From: Steroidobacteraceae bacterium
GTDB lineage: Bacteria > Pseudomonadota > Gammaproteobacteria > Steroidobacterales > Steroidobacteraceae
Length of the DNA stretch: 64,000 nucleotides
Direction of reading: 5' to 3'
Assembly (NCBI GenBank): GCA_025451845.1
Contig: JANWJS010000039.1
Location: 23,461-87,460 of the forward strand
The position numbers and the translations under genes are program-made. This document shows, piece by piece, positions 17,296 through 26,222 of the stretch. Position 1 is the stretch's first letter, and each line of letters starts with the position of its first letter. The notes beneath the pieces were generated by a model. It saw only the letters and a program-made list of their open reading frames with translations, made no database searches and had not been told where the DNA came from.

Positions 17296-19394
17296 GCAGT
17301 CACCCCCAGGGGTAGGATCATCGTGAACCGGGTCCGATTCTCGTCGGTGCGCTGCACGCCCACCGTGCCGCCGTGCCGTTCGACGATCGAGCGTACGATC
17401 CAGAGCCCCAGTCCGAGTCCACCCGGCTCCGGCTCATGCTCGGCGCCGCGGTGGAACGGCGCGAACAGTCCTTCCCCGGCGGGCGAGGCCGGCCCCGGAC
17501 CCTCGTCCTCCACCCAGATCGCCAGACGGCCTTCATCCGCTTCGCAACCGATGCGCACGGTGCTGCCTTCCGGCGCGAACTTGTTGGCGTTGGCGAGCAG
17601 GTTCACGAACACCTGCGCCAGCCGGTGCTTGTCGCCTTCGATGAGCGGCAGCTCCTCGGGAAGCACGACCTCGAGCTGTTGTCGCCGCTGCGCCAGAAGC
17701 GATCCGATCAGCGTCCGCGCATCCTCGATGACCTCGGCCAGATCGACGCTCTGGCGGCGGATGGCGAGCTGGCCGGCCTCGATCCGGACGCTCTCGAGGA
17801 GATTATCGATGAGCCGTGTCAGGCGCAGCGTGCCACGCTGCAGAGACTCGGTGAGCTCCCGGCGCTGCGCGGCCTGCATGGTCTCCAGATTATCGAGCAG
17901 CAGCTCGATGGAGGCGAGCTGCGCGGCCAGTGGAGTGCGAAACTCGTGCGAGATGTTGGCCAGCACGGAGTCGCGCGCGCGGCGCACGGCCTCGAGCTCC
18001 GTCTCGTCACGGATGACCTGCACCTGGAGTCCTTCCACGAGGTCGGAGCTCGTCACGACGGCGGTGCGCGTCTCGTTGCCGCGTTGCAGCCGCTCCACGC
18101 ACTGCGCGTTGCCGGCGGAACGGGCCTGCAGGATCGGACAGCGGTAGTCGCAGGGACGACGGCCGTCCTCCGCCAGGGGCTTGAGGACATCGCCGCAGAA
18201 CCGGCCGACGGCGTCCTGCGGTTGCAGCCGCAGGAGCCGAGCGGCCTGCGCGTTGAGATACCGGATGTTGCGCTGCTCGTCCACCGCATAGACGCCCTCG
18301 ACGATACCGGCGAGCACCGCCTGCGCCTCGGCCTCGCGCAGCCGCAATGTTCCGGTCAGCTCCAGAAGGCTGCGGCGCATGTCCTCCATGGTGCGGGCGA
18401 GCGCGCCGACCTCCGCGGCGCCGCCGGGTGGAATCGAGACGGAAAAATCGCCTCGTCCGATGCGCACCGCCGAATTGGTGAGCGCCTTGACCGGCCCGAC
18501 GACCCGCCGACTCAGGATTGTGCCGGCGAACACCGCGAACGCAGCGAGAATTAGCGTCGTCACGACCAGACGGCGGATGAGCCGGGTCGTCGAGCTCTCC
18601 ACGAGGCTGATGGACGTGCCCGCATCGATGAAGCCGATGGCCTCACCGCTCGCTGCAAAGAGCGGCACGCTCGATTCATAGACTCCCAGGGAATCGATCC
18701 GGCGCACCGCCGCGTGCCCATCCGCGAGGGCTGCCGCATAAAGCGCCGTGTATGCGTTCACCGGGTCAGCGGTGTAGGAGCGATAATCGACGAAACTCAC
18801 CTGAGTCCCCACACGCTGTGTCAGCTCCTGCGCCAGGCGCTGATCCAGGAGCCGGAGGACGTAGATGTGGACGCCCGCGACGCCCGGCATCGATAAGAAG
18901 GCGCCGAAGGCGGCCGACCGGATGTTGGTTGGCAGGGCGAGGAAAGTAGGACCCTGCTCCGCGCTCTGCGACCTGATCCCCTGCCAGTCGAGCGCCGGTC
19001 CGGTCGCGGCGAGCAGTGTCGCGTCGGAGAAGACAGCGCACGCATCGAGCTGGGAGGTATCGCAGAACCGCCGCAGGAAGGGAGCAATGGCCTGATCCTG
19101 GCGCTCGGCAATCAGCCGCTGCAGCGTGGGACGCTGCGCCAGGACGCGCGCTGACGTCAATGCGTCCTCCGTCATCCGACGCACGTCTTCATGGGCGGTA
19201 GCGCCCGCGAGAAGGACCCGTGCCTTGCCCTGCTCGTCGGCGAGCACGCGCAGCATGCCGATCGCGGTGGCCGACAACCCGATGCCGACGAGCAGTACCA
19301 GCACCACATGGACGGCGACCATCCACCAGCCGAGGCTAGTGTTGGCCGGATCCGGCCAGAGCAGGCTCAATCGGTGCCGGAGGAAGGCGATCAT
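17292..19394 (-). CDS. Membrane sensor histidine kinase with PAS domain
   Basis: The 700-residue kinase has TM1 (about 22-46), a periplasmic sensor region of some 225 residues (Cache-like by layout, not identified), TM2 (275-297), HAMP (about 297-347) and PAS (355-460). HisKA has the phospho-acceptor H483 in NISHEFRTPLA, and HATPase has LLANANKFAPEGS and GGLGLGLWIVRSI. The PAS domain holds four cysteines (C400, C415, C419, C432) in RFCGDVL, PCDYRCPI and AQCVER, a pattern that could bind a metal or sense redox state. The ATG at 19394 lies four bases after the cysW stop. Upstream in-frame codons overlap cysW and were rejected. Confidence 0.92.
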   Translation of the reverse strand: MIAFLRHRLSLLWPDPANTSLGWWMVAVHVVLVLLVGIGLSATAIGMLRVLADEQGKARVLLAGATAHEDVRRMTEDALTSARVLAQRPTLQRLIAERQDQAIAPFLRRFCDTSQLDACAVFSDATLLAATGPALDWQGIRSQSAEQGPTFLALPTNIRSAAFGAFLSMPGVAGVHIYVLRLLDQRLAQELTQRVGTQVSFVDYRSYTADPVNAYTALYAAALADGHAAVRRIDSLGVYESSVPLFAASGEAIGFIDAGTSISLVESSTTRLIRRLVVTTLILAAFAVFAGTILSRRVVGPVKALTNSAVRIGRGDFSVSIPPGGAAEVGALARTMEDMRRSLLELTGTLRLREAEAQAVLAGIVEGVYAVDEQRNIRYLNAQAARLLRLQPQDAVGRFCGDVLKPLAEDGRRPCDYRCPILQARSAGNAQCVERLQRGNETRTAVVTSSDLVEGLQVQVIRDETELEAVRRARDSVLANISHEFRTPLAAQLASIELLLDNLETMQAAQRRELTESLQRGTLRLTRLIDNLLESVRIEAGQLAIRRQSVDLAEVIEDARTLIGSLLAQRRQQLEVVLPEELPLIEGDKHRLAQVFVNLLANANKFAPEGSTVRIGCEADEGRLAIWVEDEGPGPASPAGEGLFAPFHRGAEHEPEPGGLGLGLWIVRSIVERHGGTVGVQRTDENRTRFTMILPLGVTA

Positions 19395-19398
19395 GGGA

Positions 19399-20271
19399 TC
19401 ACGGCTGGCGATCCCCGGTCCGCTCCACCAGAGCCTTGAGGGCCAGGGTGGCGAGCGCGAGCAGGGTGAGGAGCGAGGCGACCGCGAAGGCACCGGTGAA
19501 GTCGTAGTCGTTGTAGAGTGCCTCGATGGCGAGCGGCATGGTATTGGTCAATCCCCGGATATGGCCCGAGACCACCGACACGGCACCGAATTCTCCCATG
19601 GCGCGCGCATTGCAGAGAATGACTCCATAGAGGAGCCCCCAGCGGATCTTCGGCAGCGTGACCCGGAAGAAGGTCATCCACGCTCCGGCGCCCAAAGTGA
19701 TGGCCGCCTCTTCCTCGTCATCGCCGAGCTGTTGCATGAGCGGGATGAGCTCGCGCGCCACGTAGGGGGAGGTCACGAAGAGCGTCGCGATCATGATACC
19801 CGGTGTGGCGAAGATGATGCTCACGCCGTTCGCGGCCAGCCAGGCGCCGAACCAGCCCCGCATGCCGAAGAGCAGCACGAACAGCATCCCCGAAATGACC
19901 GGGGAGATGGCGACCGGCAGATCGATGAGCGTGACGAGCAGGGTCTTGCCGCGGAACTCGAATTTGGCGATCGCCCAGGCCGCCGCGAGGCCGAAGACGG
20001 TATTCACCGGCACCACCACGAGTGCCGTGAGGAGCGTCAGGCGGATGGCCGCCTGGGTGTCGGGGTCCGCGAAAGTCTGCAAGTACTTCTGTACACCACT
20101 GTGGAACGCACTGGCGAATACGACCGCAAGCGGTGCAAGGAGCAGCGCCGCCAGGAACGCGACAGAGAGTCCGATCAGGCACCGGCGCCCCAGCGCGCTC
20201 AACACCGTCGCGCGTCCCGGGCGGCCCGCGAGCTCCTGGAGCGATCCCGGCGCGGCACCCGCGGCAGTCAT
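19399..20271 (-). CDS. cysW: Sulfate-type ABC transporter permease CysW
   Basis: This is a 290-residue inner-membrane permease with about six membrane segments. The EAA loop (AAITLGAGAWMTFFRVTLPKI) docks the ATPase. Family motifs include LIDLPVAISPVISGMLFVLLFG, VTSPYVARELIPLM and ARAMGEFGAVSVVSGHIRG. The start at 20271 overlaps the cysT stop by four bases. It pairs with CysT to form the channel for the anion delivered by the binding protein. The specific anion cannot be read from the permease. Confidence 0.93.
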   Translation of the reverse strand: MTAAGAAPGSLQELAGRPGRATVLSALGRRCLIGLSVAFLAALLLAPLAVVFASAFHSGVQKYLQTFADPDTQAAIRLTLLTALVVVPVNTVFGLAAAWAIAKFEFRGKTLLVTLIDLPVAISPVISGMLFVLLFGMRGWFGAWLAANGVSIIFATPGIMIATLFVTSPYVARELIPLMQQLGDDEEEAAITLGAGAWMTFFRVTLPKIRWGLLYGVILCNARAMGEFGAVSVVSGHIRGLTNTMPLAIEALYNDYDFTGAFAVASLLTLLALATLALKALVERTGDRQP

Positions 20272-21104
20272 TGCTCTCCGCGGGCCATGCGAGCGTGTCC
20301 CCACGTCTGCAGGAGATTGATGGCGAGGAGGATGACGAACGATGCCGCCAGCATGACGAACCCGAGCGCCGCCGCCCCACGGTAGTCGAACTCCTCCAGG
20401 TGCATCACGATGAGCAGCGGAGTGATTTCGGTCCGCAGAGGCAGGTTGCCGGAAATGAAGATCACGGAGCCGTATTCGCCGAGCGCGCGCGCGAACGCGA
20501 GCGTGAATCCCGTGAGCAGAGCGGGCAGCACGGAGGGGACGATCACCGTGCGGAATACGTACCAACGGCCGGCCCCCAGTGTCTCCGCGGCATCCTCGAG
20601 ATCACGCTGTACTTCGAGGAGCGCGGGCTGCACGGTGCGCACCGCAAACGGCATTCCGATCAGCGTCATCGCGAGGATGACGCCAAGACGGGTATAGGCG
20701 ACATGAATGCCCGCCAGATCCAGGTAGTGGCCGAGCCAGCCGTTGGTCGAGAAGACGGCGGTGAGCGCGATGCCAGACACGGCGGTAGGCAGCGCGAACG
20801 GCATGTCGATGGCCGCATCCATCAGCCTCCTTCCCGGAAACTCGTAGCGCGCGATCGTCCAGGCGATGATGAAACCGAAGACGAGATTGATGCATGCGGC
20901 GATCAGCGCGCCGCCGAATGATAGCTCATACGATGCGAGTGCCCGCGGGCTTGCGATCGCGGCGAGAAGCTGCTGCAGCGGCGTCGAGCCGGCGAGCAGC
21001 ATCAGCGCGGCGAGCGGCAGCAGCACCACCGCACTCAGGAAGAAGGTCGTGAATCCCAGCGTCAGCCCGAATCCGGGCAGGACGGTGGGTTGTCCGTCTC
21101 TCAT
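20268..21104 (-). CDS. cysT: Sulfate-type ABC transporter permease CysT (CysU)
   Basis: The 278-residue product is the partner permease of CysW. It has six predicted membrane segments, the pore motif IDMPFALPTAVSGIALTAVFS and the EAA loop LEDAAETLGAGRWYVFRTVIVP, then FARALGEYGSVIFISGNLP. It begins seven bases after the cysA stop and overlaps cysW. The order cysA-cysT-cysW differs from E. coli (cysP-cysT-cysW-cysA), and the binding protein is encoded 10 kb away. Confidence 0.93.
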   Translation of the reverse strand: MRDGQPTVLPGFGLTLGFTTFFLSAVVLLPLAALMLLAGSTPLQQLLAAIASPRALASYELSFGGALIAACINLVFGFIIAWTIARYEFPGRRLMDAAIDMPFALPTAVSGIALTAVFSTNGWLGHYLDLAGIHVAYTRLGVILAMTLIGMPFAVRTVQPALLEVQRDLEDAAETLGAGRWYVFRTVIVPSVLPALLTGFTLAFARALGEYGSVIFISGNLPLRTEITPLLIVMHLEEFDYRGAAALGFVMLAASFVILLAINLLQTWGHARMARGEQ

Positions 21105-21111
21105 GATCCGC

Positions 21112-22896
21112 TCACGCCGCGGAGCGGCTGTGCGCCGGCGCCCCCCGCTCGCGATGGACCAGCAGCACCGGCCAGCGCGCCATGGCGAGCAGCGCCGCGA
21201 GCTCGCTGGTGAGTTGGCTCGTGCTCGCCACGCCGACGATCAGCATGTGCCCCGGCGACTCGCTCAGGCGCTGCTCCAGGGCTTGTGCGGCCACGCCGAA
21301 TCGCAGCTCCGTCCTGATCTCGAGTCCATGCGCGGCACGCGCTTCCGAGCGCGCATCGAGCAGGGCACGGATGCCGAACGATCGTTCGGCTGTCGAGGTC
21401 TGCTCCGGGAGCACGTCGATGTAGATCGCTTCCGCCGCAAGATGTCGCAAAACGCTAGCGGACGCCGCCAGCGTTGCGCTGCGCGCGGATTCGTCCGTCC
21501 AGTGGATGAGTACCCGCTGCGGCGCGGGCGCATGCTCCGGCAGGATAAGGATTTCCTCTACCCCATGCTCCAACAGCCACTTGGCATCCGAGGCCACACC
21601 GGCGCGCGCCCCGATCACGGCCGTTCCCGGCAAGGCCGCAGTGCTGTCACGGCTCGGTGTCGAGGCTCCCAGCATCGGCTCCAGGTGCTTGCGGATGCGT
21701 GTCTTCATGCGCGAGGAGAGATCGAGCAGCAGGGAATTGCCGGCGAGCCTCTCGGCGGCAGAGCTGTTGGGCGCGCAGATCGTAAAGCTGGAAAGAGGTG
21801 TCGGCAGGACATGTGCCCGCCGGACGCCGATCGTGACGCTCTGGCCCCGACTGATCGCGAATGCGCGTTGCTCGAACTGCGGGCGCGTCGTTTCGATGAG
21901 CACCGCGCCGTCCCCGTTGGCATGCGCAAGAATCGGAGCGTCGGGCTGCTCGTCGAGGCGGATGCGTGCCCGCTCCAGCGCGCCGGTGAAGAGCACCTCT
22001 TCGACGACGCCGCGTCCCAGGAAATTGGAGCACGCCAGCGTCTCGCTCGAGCGCGCGATCTCGATCTCCTCGGGCCGTACGACTGCGACGACCTCCCGCT
22101 CCCGCGCGCCGCAGGCACCAGGACCGTGCACAGCCGGCCGTGCTCCCCAGCGTGGCCCGTCGCTGCCCTGCCGGGCGAGAATGAGGTTGGCCGCGCCGAG
22201 GAACGTCGCCACGAACCGTGTCGTCGGGCGGGTATAGAGATCCTGCGGTGTACCGCTCTCGAGCAGCCGCCCGCAGTTCATCACTCCAATCCGATCGCCC
22301 ATGGCGAACGCTTCCTCCTGATCGTGCGTCACCAGAATCGTCGTGATGCCGAGCTCGCGCTGCACCTCGCGGATGGTGCGCCGCAGTCCCTCGCGAATCT
22401 TGGCATCGAGCGCGCCGAACGGCTCGTCGAGCAACAGCACCTGCGGCTCGTGCGCGAGCGCCCGCGCCACGGCCACGCGCTGCTGTTGTCCGCCGGAGAG
22501 CTGCGCCGGCAGCCGCTCGTCCATCCCTTCCAGCGCCACCAGGCGCAGCAGCTCCTGCCGCCGCCGCCGCCGCTGCGCCGCACGCACCCGCCGTACCCGC
22601 AGCGCGAATTCGATGTTCTCGCCGACCGTCATGTGACGGAACAACGCGTAGTTCTGAAACACCAGTCCCACGCCGCGCCGCCGCGCCGACACATGCGTCA
22701 CGTCACGTCCGTGCAGCGCTATACGCCCATGATCCAACCCGGAGAGCCCCGCGATCGCCCGCAGCAGCGTGCTCTTCCCGCTGCCGCTGGGGCCGAGGAG
22801 CACGAAGAACTCCCCATCCCCGATCTCGAGCGAGACATCGTTGACGACCGGGACGCCCTGGTAGCGCTTGGTCAATTGATCGAGAGTGATCGACAC
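21112..22896 (-). CDS. cysA: Sulfate-type ABC transporter ATPase (CysA-like) with Usp-like C-terminal extension
   Basis: The first 365 residues are a complete CysA/PotA-class ATPase: Walker A GPSGSGKST (35-43), Q-loop Q81, signature LSGGQ (133-137), Walker B LLLDEP (154-159), H-loop H191, then a TOBE-like region (about 260-365). CysA proteins usually stop near 350-365; this one runs to 594. The extra C-terminus resembles a universal stress fold, with the clearest part at 460-582 (RVLIHWTDESARSATLAA to WPVLLVHR). A possible first repeat lies at 420-455 (VIGARAGVASDAKWLLEHG). The Usp Gly-rich ATP loop is not conserved. It is the first gene of the operon and has an operator box 58 bp upstream. 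Confidence 0.9.
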   Translation of the reverse strand: MSITLDQLTKRYQGVPVVNDVSLEIGDGEFFVLLGPSGSGKSTLLRAIAGLSGLDHGRIALHGRDVTHVSARRRGVGLVFQNYALFRHMTVGENIEFALRVRRVRAAQRRRRRQELLRLVALEGMDERLPAQLSGGQQQRVAVARALAHEPQVLLLDEPFGALDAKIREGLRRTIREVQRELGITTILVTHDQEEAFAMGDRIGVMNCGRLLESGTPQDLYTRPTTRFVATFLGAANLILARQGSDGPRWGARPAVHGPGACGAREREVVAVVRPEEIEIARSSETLACSNFLGRGVVEEVLFTGALERARIRLDEQPDAPILAHANGDGAVLIETTRPQFEQRAFAISRGQSVTIGVRRAHVLPTPLSSFTICAPNSSAAERLAGNSLLLDLSSRMKTRIRKHLEPMLGASTPSRDSTAALPGTAVIGARAGVASDAKWLLEHGVEEILILPEHAPAPQRVLIHWTDESARSATLAASASVLRHLAAEAIYIDVLPEQTSTAERSFGIRALLDARSEARAAHGLEIRTELRFGVAAQALEQRLSESPGHMLIVGVASTSQLTSELAALLAMARWPVLLVHRERGAPAHSRSAA

Positions 22897-22914
22897 GCCG
22901 CAGCATCGTACCGG

Positions 22915-22929
22915 CGCCCCTCCGGGGCG
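22915..22929 (-). terminator. Hairpin between the MocR and cysA genes
   Basis: A perfect 6-bp GC stem (CGCCCC/GGGGCG) with a TCC loop lies between the MocR stop and the cysA start. It could end MocR transcription or shape the cysA leader. No U-tract is present. Confidence 0.35.
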
Positions 22930-22953
22930 TCAGTCGCGTACCGGTTACCGCCC

Positions 22954-22971
22954 GGTGACAAAATGGTGACG
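22954..22971 (-). promoter_or_regulatory. Candidate response-regulator box upstream of the cysA operon
   Basis: In gene sense this reads CGTCACC ATTT TGTCACC: two near-identical 7-bp half-sites, an AT-rich 4-bp spacer and an 11-bp period, as in Pho boxes. It lies 58 bp before the cysA ATG, at the head of the operon that encodes the two-component system. Confidence 0.6.
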
Positions 22972-22980
22972 CCCGGAGGC

Positions 22981-24513
22981 TCAGGAATCGCCCCGGCCCC
23001 GCGAGGGCACGTGCCGAGGGTCTCGCCCCTGCGGCTGCGCAATCCGGGCGAGTCGCCGCACGGCCTCATCGATCTGATCGGTGGCCACGCCGCCGTAACC
23101 GAGGATGAGGCCGCCCTGCCGCGGGCGCTCCAGGCAGCAGGCCGACAGTGCCGAACAGGCGATCCCTGCCGCCCGCAGGCGCGCGGCCGTCGATTCGTCA
23201 TCCATCCCGCGCGGCAGCAGCGCGACCAGATGCATGCCGCCCGTGGCGCTGACGATCGCGACCGAGCGGCCGAAGTGGCGCTCCAGGGCGCTGATCAAAC
23301 ACTCGCGGCGATCGGCATACACGGCGGCCATCCGGCGAATGTGGCGGGCGAAGTGACCCTCCCGTATGAAGTCAGCGAGGGCCTGCTGATACAGGGTCGG
23401 AGGGAAGATATCGATTGCTTCGCGCACGGCGCGAAAGGCGGCGACGACACTGTGTGGCAGCAGGAGATAGCCGATGCGCAGCGCCGGAAAGCACACCTTG
23501 CTGAAGGTGCCGATATAGATGACGCGACCGTCGCTGTCGAGCCCCTGCAGCGACGAGATGGGTTTACTGCCGAAGCGGTATTCGCTGTCGTAATCGTCCT
23601 CGATGAGCCAAGCGTCGGCGCGCTGCGCCCAATTCAACAGTTGAAAGCGGCGGCTCGCGCTCAGAGTCATTCCCAGGGGATACTGGTGCGACGGGGTGAC
23701 GTACGAGGCTCGCGCCGAGCCACACCTCTGCACGCCCCGCTCGACGATCAATCCCTCGGCATCGGTCGGGACGGGCACCGGTTCGCAACCCGCCATCAAC
23801 AGGGCGCGATGGGCGCCCGGATATCCCGGCTCCTCCACCCACACCCGGTCGCCAGGATTCAGCAGCGCACGCAGGGTGATTTGCACGGCCTGCTGCGAGC
23901 CGGCGGTAATCATGACCTGCGATTCGTCACAGCGTCCGCCGCGAACGGTTCCAAGATACTCGGCAATCGCCGCACGCAAGACCGGCTCACCCATGGTGTC
24001 GCCGTAGCCCATGTCCCGGGGCGAAGACCTGCGCGCGCGGCGCGAGACCAGGCGCGACCACGCGCGGCGTGGAAAGAGGTCGAGCGCCGGCGTATTGCGG
24101 AAGGCGCCGGTGATGGGCAGCGTCTGCTCCTCGCCCAGCCGCAGCAATTTCGCCGTCTGTCGGGAGACCTGAACCTTGCGCCCCGGGGGCCTCGCAGCGC
24201 CGGTCGTGCGCATCCGATCCGAGCCGACGGGCGAGGGTATGGACCTGGCGATCACTGCGCCGCTGCCGCGAGCGGTCTGCAGGTACCCCTCAGCCGTGAG
24301 CTGCTCGTAGGCCCAGAGTACGGTGATGCGAGAGACCTTCAGCTCCCGAGCCATACGCCGCGTCGAGGGCACTCGTTGACCCGGTCTGAGACGCCCCTCC
24401 GCGATCGCCCGCAGGAACCAGTTGTAGAGCTGGCGCCGCAGGGGGATGGCAGCGGTGGATTCCAGAATCGCGAGCGGGATGAACCCCTCCCGCAAGCGGC
24501 GGGAACTGGTCAT
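22981..24513 (-). CDS. MocR/PdxR-family PLP-dependent transcriptional regulator
   Basis: This is a 510-residue fusion of a GntR winged helix (PLRRQLYNWFLRAIAEGRL, RVPSTRRMARELKVSRITV) with an aminotransferase fold of class I (NPGDRVWVEEPGYPGA, WLIEDDYDSEYRF). The PLP-binding Lys lies in GTFSKVCFPALRIGY. Family members regulate vitamin B6, GABA or taurine genes. No pdxST or amino-acid gene adjoins, and the target is unknown. The start at 24513 was chosen because the homologous N-terminus begins there; the frame stays open upstream over the promoter region shared with the divergent peptidase gene. Confidence 0.92.
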   Translation of the reverse strand: MTSSRRLREGFIPLAILESTAAIPLRRQLYNWFLRAIAEGRLRPGQRVPSTRRMARELKVSRITVLWAYEQLTAEGYLQTARGSGAVIARSIPSPVGSDRMRTTGAARPPGRKVQVSRQTAKLLRLGEEQTLPITGAFRNTPALDLFPRRAWSRLVSRRARRSSPRDMGYGDTMGEPVLRAAIAEYLGTVRGGRCDESQVMITAGSQQAVQITLRALLNPGDRVWVEEPGYPGAHRALLMAGCEPVPVPTDAEGLIVERGVQRCGSARASYVTPSHQYPLGMTLSASRRFQLLNWAQRADAWLIEDDYDSEYRFGSKPISSLQGLDSDGRVIYIGTFSKVCFPALRIGYLLLPHSVVAAFRAVREAIDIFPPTLYQQALADFIREGHFARHIRRMAAVYADRRECLISALERHFGRSVAIVSATGGMHLVALLPRGMDDESTAARLRAAGIACSALSACCLERPRQGGLILGYGGVATDQIDEAVRRLARIAQPQGRDPRHVPSRGRGDS

Positions 24514-24620
24514 ATGATTTCGATCGATTGTGGCCCTTGCCGAGAGCCACCCCATCCTGCACGCTCCACTGCCGCCCTGCAACAGCCATGCACCGCCGGA
24601 TTTACATCGGAACAGTTCGC

Positions 24621-26222
24621 ATGCCTTCATTCGCTACTACGCTGGTATGGACTGTCGCGGCGATGCTCCTTCCGCTGCGCGCGCTGGGTGAGCCCCCGTC
24701 TGCTCGTACGCCGGCGTCTGGGCCAACGCATCCCGGGCCCTATTGGGCGGCGCCGCATACGGTCACAACACAAGGGATGGTAACGGCCGGCGGTGAGCAC
24801 GTCCGTTACAGTGCGCATGCAGGCACGTTGGTGCTCCACGATGAGAACAATAAGCCAACCGGCGAGATGTTCTACGTGGCGTACTTCAAGGATGGGGTCG
24901 AGGCTACGCAGCGGCCGATCGCATTTCTCTACAACGGCGGTCCGGGCTCCTCATCTTCGCTGCTGCTCATGGGTTCATTTGGCCCGCTGTTGGTCATCAC
25001 GAACAGCGACGGCAAGGCCGCGCCGTATCAGCTCGTCAACAACGAAAACTGCCTGCTTGATGCAGCCGATCTCGTATTCGTGGACGCAGTAGGCACCGGT
25101 TTCAGCCGAATTCTCGGCAAGGATGCCGGCGGCGTCGGAACGCCCAAGATGTTTTATGGCGTCGATCCCGACGTGAAATCCTTCGCCCAGTTCATCGAGC
25201 GGTTTCTTTCGAAGTACGGCCGCTGGAACTCCCCTAAGTTCCTGATCGGCCAGAGCTACGGCGCGGCGCGCTCGGCGGCGCTGGCATACGCCCTCGAGGA
25301 GGAGGAGATGATTCCCCTCAACGGCATCGTACTGATGGGGACGAGTCTCAGTTTCGACACGAACGACAGCCAGCCGAACCTCAATCCCGGAGTCAATCTG
25401 CCCTACGCGCTGGGTTTACCCACGTACGCAGCGACCGCGTGGTACCACAAGGCCCTGCCGCAGACGCCCGAAAATCTGCATGCATGGCTGGATGAAGTGC
25501 AGTCCTGGGCCATGGGGCCGTACCTCGCGGCGCTCGATGCGGGGGCCATGCTTTCCCAAGCCGACCGGGAACGAATTGCGGCGACAATGAGCCGGTATAC
25601 GGGCCTCTCTGCAAGCTATATCTCGAATGCGAACCTGCGAGTCACCGCACCTGAGTTCGAGCACGAGTTGTTGCTGGCGAAGAGGAAGACCACGAGCAGC
25701 CTCGATACGCGGTTCGCCGGGCCAACCCTGGATGCGCTGTCCGAGTACGCCGAGTACGATTCCCAGCTCGGGTACCTGACCTGGGCTTACACCGCGTCGG
25801 TAAACGACTATGTGCGCAAGACCCTGCGCTTCGGCGGCCAGGATGAGTACGTGTTCTGGGCGCCCGACATAAACAACCAATGGGACCAGTTGCACACCCC
25901 TCCAGGTGCTTCGGGGCCGTCTTACACTGCTACCAACGTCATGACGGACCTCGCCGATGAAATGAGCGTGAATCCGAAGCTCAAGGTGATGGTGAATGCG
26001 GGATATTTCGATCTCGATACACCCTACTACGCGACGGTGTACCAGATGCGCCAGCTGCCAATGGCGCAATCGCTGCAGAAGAATATCGAGTATCGCTTCT
26101 ACCAGACCGGGCACATGATCTACATGACACCTGGGGCGCTTCCACAGCTCCACCAGAACATCGCGCAGTTCATTCGCGACACCTCCGCGTGCGTCAAGCC
26201 TGCGACAGGGGGCGGGTGCTAG
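24621..26222 (+). CDS. Secreted S10-family serine carboxypeptidase-like protein
   Basis: The 533-residue product has a signal peptide (FATTLVWTVAAMLLPLRALG). It carries the S10 oxyanion motif FLYNGGPGSSS, the nucleophile motif GQSYGAARS (plant and yeast enzymes have GESYG), the acid residue in VNAGYFDLDTPY and the catalytic His in QTGHMIYM. It is probably a periplasmic exopeptidase with a carboxypeptidase-like mechanism. The start was placed at 24621, at the beginning of the signal peptide. It is divergent from the MocR gene, and a regulatory link to it is possible but unproven. Confidence 0.88.
   Translation: MPSFATTLVWTVAAMLLPLRALGEPPSARTPASGPTHPGPYWAAPHTVTTQGMVTAGGEHVRYSAHAGTLVLHDENNKPTGEMFYVAYFKDGVEATQRPIAFLYNGGPGSSSSLLLMGSFGPLLVITNSDGKAAPYQLVNNENCLLDAADLVFVDAVGTGFSRILGKDAGGVGTPKMFYGVDPDVKSFAQFIERFLSKYGRWNSPKFLIGQSYGAARSAALAYALEEEEMIPLNGIVLMGTSLSFDTNDSQPNLNPGVNLPYALGLPTYAATAWYHKALPQTPENLHAWLDEVQSWAMGPYLAALDAGAMLSQADRERIAATMSRYTGLSASYISNANLRVTAPEFEHELLLAKRKTTSSLDTRFAGPTLDALSEYAEYDSQLGYLTWAYTASVNDYVRKTLRFGGQDEYVFWAPDINNQWDQLHTPPGASGPSYTATNVMTDLADEMSVNPKLKVMVNAGYFDLDTPYYATVYQMRQLPMAQSLQKNIEYRFYQTGHMIYMTPGALPQLHQNIAQFIRDTSACVKPATGGGC

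Noticed and set aside
20866..24783. Very long open frame (1305 codons) on the plus strand
   Set aside because: It lies antisense to cysT, cysA and the MocR gene, all with clear motifs. Its composition is Arg/His/Ala-rich with no domain, as expected from high-GC codon bias.
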